This document shows, in pieces, positions 1-4,876 of a stretch of 5,970 nt of DNA. Both the position numbers and the translations under genes were made by a program. The stretch comes from Nitrospirota bacterium (GTDB lineage Bacteria > Nitrospirota > Thermodesulfovibrionia > Thermodesulfovibrionales > JdFR-85). Location: positions 1-5,970 of the forward strand of contig JAADHP010000006.1 in assembly GCA_013151785.1 (NCBI GenBank). The letters are read 5' to 3'. How positions within the stretch are numbered: position 1 is the stretch's first letter; each line of letters begins with the position of its first letter. The notes beneath the pieces are model-generated. The model saw only the letters and a program-made list of their open reading frames with translations. It searched no databases and was not told the origin of the DNA.

Positions 1-4
1 TCAG

Positions 5-81
5 TCATTCTCGCATGCCATCCAAGGCATGCTCCGAGGAGAAAATCAGGTTCACCCTCCTGGTGAACCTCTTTGATTTTC
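5..81. repeat. Two-hairpin structured element, copy 1
   Basis: Seen directly: hairpin 1 has a 7-bp perfect stem, GCATGCC (13-19) with GGCATGC (26-32), around the loop ATCCAA. Just outside it, TTCTC (8-12) can pair with GAGGA (36-40), leaving TCC (33-35) bulged. Hairpin 2 has an outer 8-bp stem, GAAAATCA (41-48) with TGATTTTC (74-81), and an inner 8-bp stem, GGTTCACC (49-56) with GGTGAACC (62-69). It is closed by the loop CTCCT (57-61), with a four-base bulge TCTT (70-73) on the 3' side. Comparison with copy 2 at 245-322 shows that loops and linkers are conserved while stems covary. Wobble pairs slightly favour the plus strand as the folded one. The function is unknown; a small RNA, a leader structure or a hairpin DNA element are all possible. 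The left edge of the window may cut off further parts. Confidence 0.7.
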
Positions 82-193
82 CGAAGCCCTTCAAAGGCAA
101 TACCTATATGCCTCTGCTTTTGTGCAGACCTTTTTCTATCGGTATTTTTAGGATGTATCATCTTAAGGCTGGTAAGGTTATGTCCTGTTATAA

Positions 194-391
194 CCCAAAT
201 CCAGTGATAAAGTTCATAGCAGTGGTATGGTAGAGTCTTACACATCATTCTCGATGTGCATCCATGCACGTCTCCGAGGGAATTTTGCGATTCACCCTCC
301 TGGTGAATCTTGTGCAAAATTCAAATCCGTTCAGACTCTACCATACCACTGCTTTCACCTATTCTTTGTTATTCTTACAGCTGGATTTGGG
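194..391. repeat. Nested long inverted repeat enclosing copy 2
   Basis: Two perfect nested inverted repeats are visible. The inner arms are 218-238 and 333-353: 21 bp, perfectly complementary, beginning AGCAGTGG and ending CCACTGCT. The outer arms are CCCAAATCCAG (194-204) and CTGGATTTGGG (381-391), 11 bp. The linkers between the two arm pairs are unequal, 13 bases on the left and 27 on the right. Folded, this gives a long stem whose tip carries the two-hairpin element. A copy-1 equivalent of the right arm (about 90-125) shows patchy similarity, and its left partner would lie outside the window. It could be the basal stem of a structured RNA, or a miniature inverted-repeat mobile element. Confidence 0.7.
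245..322. repeat. Two-hairpin structured element, copy 2
   Basis: This is the same architecture as copy 1, offset by exactly 240 bases at the shared start TCATTCTCG. Hairpin 1 pairs GATGTGC (253-259) with GCACGTC (266-272), including one T-G wobble (255/270), around the loop ATCCAT. TTCTC (248-252) again faces GAGGG (276-280), with TCC bulged. Hairpin 2 has an outer stem GAATTTTGC (280-288) with GCAAAATTC (314-322), an inner stem GATTCACC (289-296) with GGTGAATC (302-309), the loop CTCCT (297-301) and a four-base 3' bulge TTGT (310-313). Most stem positions differ from copy 1, yet pairing is kept. This copy lies between the arms of a 21-bp perfect inverted repeat. Confidence 0.7.
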
Positions 392-460
392 TATAAGTAT
401 CTTGGTGTATGTTACTGTCGGTATTGCTACATGGGGCTTCTTCACCACCTCTGCCCCTTT

Positions 461-585
461 CCAATTGATACCTCTTCTGAATTTTACTCTGCCTTTCAAT
501 AGAGGTTGGGGGGAAGACTAATCATGTGGATTGCTTTATTTTTATGAGGTGCTCCGCCTTGTTTCTACGTATTTTGGACAGAGAT
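461..585 (-). mobile_element. Duplicated element remnant, copy A
   Basis: This block matches 2302-2426 over 125 bases with 15 substitutions and no gaps, about 88% identity counted by eye. On the minus strand its outer end reads TGTCCAAAAT (571-580), followed by AAGGCGGAGCACC. The same two motifs occur at both ends of the complete copy at 2213-2421, which marks this as one end of a mobile-type element. The opposite terminal repeat is not found to the left, so the copy is truncated or recombined. The 15 differences fall equally on all three codon positions, which argues against a conserved protein. No transposase is present. It is most likely a decayed, non-autonomous element. Confidence 0.65.
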
Positions 586-635
586 GAGTACTGTTCAAAA
601 GGATTCGAAAGGCAGGGTGCCCACAATATAGTTAA

Positions 636-712
636 CAGTAAGCAGTGAACAGTGGATGGGTGGATGGGTGAATGAGTTGATGGGTTAAGGTCAGGGATCA
701 GTGAGCAGTGAA
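636..712. repeat. Low-complexity and short direct repeats
   Basis: Four tandem 8-base units based on TGGATGGG occupy 653-684; the first two are identical and the last two diverged. They are flanked by a 14-base direct repeat, CAGTAAGCAGTGAA (636-649) and CAGTGAGCAGTGAA (699-712), which differ at one base. Such short repeats arise by slippage and are common between genes. They sit just after the stop codon of the radical SAM gene. No function is evident. Confidence 0.65.
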
Positions 713-732
713 ATGAAATTCAACAATACCTC

Positions 733-2175
733 TCAGGAATAACTCTCTGTTCTGTGAAAGACATCCCTTTTGACCCAGAGCCAGAAGAGGCTCCTGATAC
801 CCCTGAAGGCAACCCTCAGGTCCTGGATGTTTCTCAGGCCAAGAATTCTGCGAAGGAGGAATCGCGGACGGGAATAGAATCTCCTGAAGGCAATCTGCCT
901 GAGTTCGATTATTTCCTCCCTGGTCATACTTCTTGGTATAAAAGCAGCACCCTGGTAGGTATAGTCTTCAAGGTCTGTGGAGATGTGCCCGTACTCATTG
1001 GCTCTGTCATAGAGCTCGGTTCCAGGAAATGGGGTCAGGGCATGAAAGTTTGCCACATCAGGGTCAAGCTCGCAGGCAAACTCTATGGTCTGAAGGGCCT
1101 CTTCATAGGTCTCACCCGGAATCCCGATAAGAAAGGGTGTGAAGACCCTCAGACCTTCTTCCTTTGCAGCTTTCACGGCCCTCTTTATCTGTTCAAGGGT
1201 TATGCCCTTTCGAAGTGTGTTAAGATTCTTTTGCACACCGCTTTCAGCACCCATCAGTATTGCCCAGCAACCTGCCTCTTTGAAGGCCCTCAGAAGTCTC
1301 CTGTCCACCTGGTTAACACATGCCGAGGCAAACCAGGTGAAGTCAAGTCTCCTGCCTTTTATCTCCTGTGCAAGCTCCAGTGCCCTGCCATAATCCGAGG
1401 CAAGTGTATCATCAATGAATTTTATCTCCCTGTAGCCCTGCGAAAGACAGTGCTCTATCTCTTTTATTACGTTGTCTACACTCCTGTACCGGATTCCCTT
1501 TTCACGGTAACGGTCTATCTGGAAGCAGAATATGCATCTCCTGTTGCACCCCCTTGAGGTTATTATCACAGCCACAGGCTTTCTCCTGTAAGTGGCAGGT
1601 GGCGGTATGTAGAGGTCTGGATGGCCAAGAAGCTCCCTTGCAGGAAAGGGTAGTGTGTCAAGATCTTCAATCAAAGGCATTGGGGGGTTCTCAATTATAC
1701 GGCCCTCTGTCCTGTAAACAAGCCCCTTTACATTTGAGAGATCCCTTCCATGGTTGATTGCCTCAGCAAGGTCAACCATGGTTATCTCTCCTTCACCAGT
1801 AACCACAGCATCCATGGACTCACAGTCCTCCAGGCAAGCACCTTTTATGGCTATTGGATAGGGACCACCCGCAACAATAAAAGGATCTCCCATCTCTCTC
1901 TTAATAGCCCTTGCCATGGCACATGCCCTCTTCCATCCAAAGGTGGTCGAGTAAAGACCTACAATTCGGGGTTCAAAGTCCTGTAAAGAAGACAGAATCT
2001 CCTCCTCACATAAAAAGGCACCATTGAGAAATTTCACATCATGACCTGCCTCCATAAGAACCGATGCCACGTAAAGGGTACCAAGGGGCTGCCAGTAGTT
2101 TATCTGTACAGAGGCGGTCTTTGAGGGGAATATATCTTCAGGCCGCCACGGCGGAATAACAAGAGCAATCTTCAT
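733..2175 (-). CDS. B12-binding-domain radical SAM protein
   Basis: A 480-residue protein. Residues 1 to about 165 form a Rossmann-type cobalamin-binding domain, starting with an ALVIPP strand, then QPLGTLYVASVL and a VAGGPYP segment. Residues about 195-420 form the radical SAM barrel. Its CxxxCxxC cluster motif is at Cys210, Cys214 and Cys217, and it carries GAESG (309-313), GIPGET (351-356) and TPFPGTELY (381-389), all typical of the COG1032/BchE-like class. The last 60 residues are rich in arginine. The N-terminal domain lacks the DxHxxG cobalamin ligand, as do many members of this class. Members use a [4Fe-4S] cluster with S-adenosylmethionine, often to methylate or rearrange unreactive carbons; the substrate here cannot be told. 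The start is supported by GGAG at 2181-2184, five bases upstream. Length is normal for the family. The 276-base gap before it suggests partly separate expression from the upstream genes. Confidence 0.93.
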   Translation of the reverse strand: MKIALVIPPWRPEDIFPSKTASVQINYWQPLGTLYVASVLMEAGHDVKFLNGAFLCEEEILSSLQDFEPRIVGLYSTTFGWKRACAMARAIKREMGDPFIVAGGPYPIAIKGACLEDCESMDAVVTGEGEITMVDLAEAINHGRDLSNVKGLVYRTEGRIIENPPMPLIEDLDTLPFPARELLGHPDLYIPPPATYRRKPVAVIITSRGCNRRCIFCFQIDRYREKGIRYRSVDNVIKEIEHCLSQGYREIKFIDDTLASDYGRALELAQEIKGRRLDFTWFASACVNQVDRRLLRAFKEAGCWAILMGAESGVQKNLNTLRKGITLEQIKRAVKAAKEEGLRVFTPFLIGIPGETYEEALQTIEFACELDPDVANFHALTPFPGTELYDRANEYGHISTDLEDYTYQGAAFIPRSMTREEIIELRQIAFRRFYSRPRFLLRRILGLRNIQDLRVAFRGIRSLFWLWVKRDVFHRTESYS

Positions 2176-2212
2176 ACTAACTCCGTTGAGACAAAAAATT
2201 AATATCTCCTGG

Positions 2213-2421
2213 TGTCCAAAATAAATTTATAAGACCTGGATAAGGCGGAGTACCGAAGAAAAATAAGGCCCACACCTTTAAAAAAGAAAAAATGTCCCTT
2301 TTCAATTGATACCTCTTCTGAATTTCACTCTGCCTTTCAATACAGGTTCGGGTAAAGACCAATCCTGTGGATTGCCTTATTTTTATAAGGTGCTCCGCCT
2401 TGTTTCCATGCATTTTGGATA
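2213..2421. mobile_element. Palindromic transposase-less element (MITE-like), complete copy
   Basis: A 209-bp element with imperfect terminal inverted repeats fills most of the gap between two genes. The left end reads TGTCCAAAAT (2213-2222) and the right end, on the minus strand, TATCCAAAAT (2421-2412). Inward, AAGGCGGAG (2242-2250) plus TACC faces its complement at 2389-2401 with one mismatch, and AAAAATAAGGC (2259-2269) faces GCCTTATTTTT (2374-2384) perfectly. The left arm has about nine extra bases between the outer two motifs. The right half (2302-2421) is duplicated at 461-580. There is no transposase and I see no clear target-site duplication. It is best read as a miniature inverted-repeat element or a deleted insertion sequence. 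In a leftward transcript it would fold into a long hairpin between the oxidoreductase and radical SAM genes and could affect read-through. The remaining bases of the gap hold only the radical SAM ribosome binding site and short AT-rich flanks. Confidence 0.65.
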
Positions 2422-2451
2422 GATATTCTATTCTAAAATAACTCATACTAT

Positions 2452-3849
2452 TTATCGGACAGTAGAGAGATAGCAATGTTCTAAACTTCCTTCTCTATCC
2501 CAATTTTGGTTCAATACCACTGATGCTGCCTCCATCCCTGAAAGCAGGGCATGATCCATGTTAAGATAACCGAAGGCACCTGTTCTGCCGGCAATGGAAA
2601 GGTTTTTAAAGCCCTTCAAATAATCCTGGATCACTGCAAGATTTTCCCTGAAATTTATATCAAATACAGGATAGGCATTCCTGATTCTCAGGGTAAGGAG
2701 ATCGATAATTTCAGACCTTTCAAAAAAGCCAAGCTTCTGAAGTTCATCAACAGTGAACTCTTCAAGTTTATCGTTACTGCAATTCCATAATCCATCGCCT
2801 TCGGAGCAGAAAAACTCCACTACAAGGTGGGTCTTACCCTCTGGTGCCATCAAAGGACTCCAGTTCTTCGGTTCATGGATACGGCCAAAGGGTATTGCCC
2901 TGTCAGGAAAATAAAGCCAGGTAAGATCTGTTGCCTGTTCCTTATTTAAAAATACTGTAACCAGTATCAGATGTCTGTATGAGAGTCCTTTGAGGGCGTC
3001 TTTAACGTTTTCCGGCGGTGAAGGCTTCATTATACCCAGGAGTGTATGAAGTGGAATCGTTGATATAAGATGTTCCACATCTCTGTGGACTATACCCTCA
3101 GGGGTAAGCATGGAAAGCTCCCTTATTCTTTCTCCATCATGTATCATTTCGACCACGGTGCTCTCTGTAAACACCCTTGCCTTGTACTGGATGAATTCTT
3201 TCAGTCTCTCTGCTATCATGCCTATACCTGAGTCAGGGTATAAGAATTCATCTGTGAGGGTTCTCATCTCTTTTTGTCTTATGTGTAAAAGGGCATTCTT
3301 CAGGGTAGCACCAAGGGAAAGGCCATTTATACGCTGTGAGATCCACTCCTTGCTTATCTCGCTACAGGCCATACCCCAGACTTTCTCTGAGTAATCCCTG
3401 AAGTAGAGTTCGAAGATCCTGCGTCCAAAGTTCTTGACAACCCATTGCTCAAGATTACGGATGTCGTCATTGTCACTGAAATGAGACCTGATCTTTTCTT
3501 TGAAATAATCAGCCACCATAAGAACGGAGTTTAAAGTACCAAGCCCTGTAAGGGCATTAAAGGGTCTCAGAGGGTAATCAATGTATTTGCCCTTGATGTA
3601 TATCTTGCTCCTCCGTTTTACTCTGAGCAGTCTGTCTCCAAGGATCTTGAGGATGAGCCGGTTTATATGATCATTGTCAGTAATAAACCTGTGACCTCCC
3701 AGATCAAAATGAAACCCTCTGTGATGAACTGTCTTTGATAGTCCACCAACAGAGGGTTCTTTTTCAACCAGAACAAAGGGTATATCACCTTCTGTTAAAA
3801 CATAGCCAGCACCAAGACCGGCAAGACCACCACCAAGTACTATTATCAT
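2452..3849 (-). CDS. FAD-dependent oxidoreductase, amine-oxidase/UDP-galactopyranose-mutase-like
   Basis: A 465-residue flavoprotein. The N-terminus has the dinucleotide-binding GGGLAGLGAG (6-15), followed by VEKEPSVGGL (28-37), where Glu29 should contact the ADP ribose of FAD. DLGGHRF (49-55), EKVWGMAC (155-162), the YPDSGIG segment (204-210) and a C-terminal FAD motif, IAGRTGAFGYLNMDHAL (419-435), complete the fold. This set is typical of the COG1232 relatives of protoporphyrinogen oxidase and UDP-galactopyranose mutase, often annotated loosely as either. Many sit in sugar or envelope biosynthesis loci, so a sugar-nucleotide or lipid substrate is more likely than heme, but this is inference. 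There is no signal peptide, so it should be cytosolic. The ATG overlaps the stop of the upstream stress-protein gene as ATGA and has no clear ribosome binding site of its own, which points to translational coupling. Confidence 0.88.
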   Translation of the reverse strand: MIIVLGGGLAGLGAGYVLTEGDIPFVLVEKEPSVGGLSKTVHHRGFHFDLGGHRFITDNDHINRLILKILGDRLLRVKRRSKIYIKGKYIDYPLRPFNALTGLGTLNSVLMVADYFKEKIRSHFSDNDDIRNLEQWVVKNFGRRIFELYFRDYSEKVWGMACSEISKEWISQRINGLSLGATLKNALLHIRQKEMRTLTDEFLYPDSGIGMIAERLKEFIQYKARVFTESTVVEMIHDGERIRELSMLTPEGIVHRDVEHLISTIPLHTLLGIMKPSPPENVKDALKGLSYRHLILVTVFLNKEQATDLTWLYFPDRAIPFGRIHEPKNWSPLMAPEGKTHLVVEFFCSEGDGLWNCSNDKLEEFTVDELQKLGFFERSEIIDLLTLRIRNAYPVFDINFRENLAVIQDYLKGFKNLSIAGRTGAFGYLNMDHALLSGMEAASVVLNQNWDREGSLEHCYLSTVR

Positions 3850-4310
3850 TTTACCAGCAACACAGGCACTTGAGCCCTGTTTGCAATCTCTCTGCTCACA
3901 CTGCCCATCAGTAGGTTATGCATTCTCTTTCCTCTTGAACCCACAACAATCATATTAACACCCTCTTCTTCAGCTATCTTCAGTATCTCCTCCACAGGAT
4001 GCCCCTCTTTTATCACAGGCCTTATACCCGTTATTCCTTTCTCCTCAAGGGCTTTCTGGAAATAATCAATAATCTTCTGTGCCTTTCTGTCCAGCAACTC
4101 CTTGTACTCTGTTCCCTTGAGAGCCTCCCTTAACTCGTTTATCTCTGAATCGCTCAGCAGTACATCATCCATCAATGAAGGACCCTCAAGCTTTATCACA
4201 TAAAGGAGTATTACTGCATCAGGCTTCATACAGGGGAAAAGCCTTGCCATTGTATCCACTATCAGCAAGGAGCCCTTTGTATCATCAACACAAACAAGTA
4301 TCTTTTTCAT
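3846..4310 (-). CDS. Universal stress protein (UspA family)
   Basis: A 154-residue single-domain Usp. It opens with the strand KKILVCVDD (2-10), whose aspartates are typical ATP contacts in the family, and ends with VPVLLVK. The nucleotide-binding signature GSRG (124-127) followed by GSVS (136-139) is present. The spacer between them has eight residues instead of the usual nine of the G-2x-G-9x-G(S/T) pattern, so ATP binding is likely but not certain. Usp proteins bind ATP or AMP and modulate partner proteins under stress or energy limitation; those encoded next to transporters may regulate them. The start is supported by AAGGAG (4318-4323), seven bases upstream. It lies 44 bases after the small membrane protein gene and overlaps the oxidoreductase start by four bases. 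Confidence 0.92.
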   Translation of the reverse strand: MKKILVCVDDTKGSLLIVDTMARLFPCMKPDAVILLYVIKLEGPSLMDDVLLSDSEINELREALKGTEYKELLDRKAQKIIDYFQKALEEKGITGIRPVIKEGHPVEEILKIAEEEGVNMIVVGSRGKRMHNLLMGSVSREIANRAQVPVLLVK

Positions 4311-4354
4311 CTCATCTCTCCTTAAGAAAACAACAAAGTCTTTGAACTCCTTTT

Positions 4355-4573
4355 CTACTCCTCTGACTCTTCCAGTTCCTTGTAATACTTCTGCATCTCC
4401 TTGCTAAGACCCTTGATCTGTTCTATCTCCTCTCCGCCACCACCATAACCAGCAGACTCCACCTCTGTACTGAACCCCAAGGACTCAACATTACTTGGGG
4501 CTATACTGTAACCCACAAGAAAACCCAGTATGGCTATCAGACATATAATCAAGAACATATGACTTGTTTTCAT
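4355..4573 (-). CDS. Small single-span membrane protein of unknown function
   Basis: A 72-residue protein that I do not recognise. Residues 6-25 form one strongly hydrophobic segment, either an uncleaved anchor or a signal peptide with a possible cut after SIA (23-25). It is followed by a polar stretch, a glycine run GYGGGG (43-48), and an acidic, charged C-terminal helix (about 49-72) rich in Glu and Lys. LIIC (8-11) is not a proper lipobox, because a large residue precedes the cysteine and it lies too near the N-terminus. The gene is real by context: a strong GGAGGAG ribosome site (4579-4585) lies five bases before the ATG, and the gene starts 21 bases after the TusA stop within a tight operon. 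Placement with a sulfur transporter and carrier suggests an accessory role in that system, but this is inference. Confidence 0.75.
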   Translation of the reverse strand: MKTSHMFLIICLIAILGFLVGYSIAPSNVESLGFSTEVESAGYGGGGEEIEQIKGLSKEMQKYYKELEESEE

Positions 4574-4594
4574 AATAGCTCCTCCGATCCAGCC

Positions 4595-4846
4595 TTATCC
4601 CTTCTTGATCCTGTAGATAAACTTGCCACCTTCCTGTTTCTTATCCAGTATCTCATGGCCCATTGACTCACACATCTGTGTAATTGTCTCTCCAGAAGAG
4701 GGGTTATCAAAGACTACTTCAAGTATAGCACCCTGCTCTATCTTTTCCAGAGATTTCTTAGAGTAAATCTGTGGATGCGGGCAGACATATCCACACACAT
4801 CAAGCATGTACTGGCCTTCGCCTTTTTTTTCAAATTTTACAGCCAT
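4595..4846 (-). CDS. TusA-family sulfurtransferase
   Basis: An 83-residue TusA/SirA/YedF-type protein. The signature CPHP (Cys22-Pro23-His24-Pro25, counted from the start chosen here) fits CPxP; the cysteine carries sulfur as a persulfide in characterised members. A second cysteine, Cys18, lies just before it, and the conserved tail motif GHEI is present near residue 63. The protein is cytosolic and passes sulfur between proteins; relatives pair with YeeE/YedE channels (the YeeD and YedF partners). The ATG at 4846 is preferred because GGAGG (4855-4859) lies eight bases before it. The alternative in-frame ATG at 4861 would add five residues but overlaps that ribosome site and has only AAAGGA directly against it. 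The gene follows the transporter stop by 30 bases, which supports co-expression and a joint role in sulfur or possibly selenium handling. Confidence 0.92.
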   Translation of the reverse strand: MAVKFEKKGEGQYMLDVCGYVCPHPQIYSKKSLEKIEQGAILEVVFDNPSSGETITQMCESMGHEILDKKQEGGKFIYRIKKG

Positions 4847-4854
4847 GGTTCCTA

Positions 4855-4859
4855 CCTCC
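4855..4859 (-). promoter_or_regulatory. Ribosome binding site deciding the TusA start
   Basis: On the minus strand GGAGG lies eight bases upstream of the ATG at 4846-4844, a standard spacing. It overlaps the upstream in-frame ATG (4861-4859), which therefore is probably not the start. Confidence 0.7.
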
Positions 4860-4876
4860 ATTCCTTTAAAGTAATG

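Larger units (their letters stand above)
1..732. other. Gene-free region rich in structured repeats
   Basis: No reading frame here is convincing on either strand. The short plus-strand frames at 15-233, 227-502 and 264-521 run straight through inverted repeats and resemble no protein I know. From left to right the region holds a two-hairpin element (5-81), a T-rich stretch of no clear role (about 86-193), a nested inverted repeat (194-391) with a second two-hairpin element at its tip (245-322), about 60 bases with nothing recognisable (392-452), a copy of a duplicated mobile-type element (461-585), and low-complexity short repeats (636-712). The region lies downstream of the radical SAM gene. 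I see no strong intrinsic terminator after that gene's stop. Confidence 0.8.

Noticed and set aside
113..135. Possible plus-strand terminator: TCTGC paired with GCAGA, followed by a T run
   Set aside because: The stem has only five pairs with a six-base loop, two C bases precede the T run, and no plus-strand gene is known upstream.
5..322. CRISPR array
   Set aside because: Only two units are present, 240 bases apart, with diverged stems and no uniform spacers; no cas gene is in view.
245..322. Riboswitch controlling a gene in this window
   Set aside because: No gene in the window starts downstream of it on either strand. It could only be a leader for a minus-strand gene left of base 1, which cannot be seen.
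15..521. Short plus-strand open frames through the left region
   Set aside because: They follow the hairpins and share only residues forced by the repeat (such as RFTLLVNL). Stem covariation explains the sequence better than a protein does.
754..1557. A 267-codon plus-strand open frame
   Set aside because: It is the antisense shadow of the radical SAM gene, whose motifs and ribosome site are clear on the minus strand.
2177..2476. A 99-codon minus-strand open frame between the oxidoreductase and radical SAM genes
   Set aside because: It starts inside the oxidoreductase gene and runs through the palindromic element. The duplicate at 461-585 carries a stop in the same frame, and differences between the copies show no codon-position bias.
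4541..4552. LIIC as a lipoprotein signal in the small membrane protein
   Set aside because: Isoleucine directly before the cysteine does not fit a lipobox, and the cysteine at residue 11 precedes most of the hydrophobic segment.
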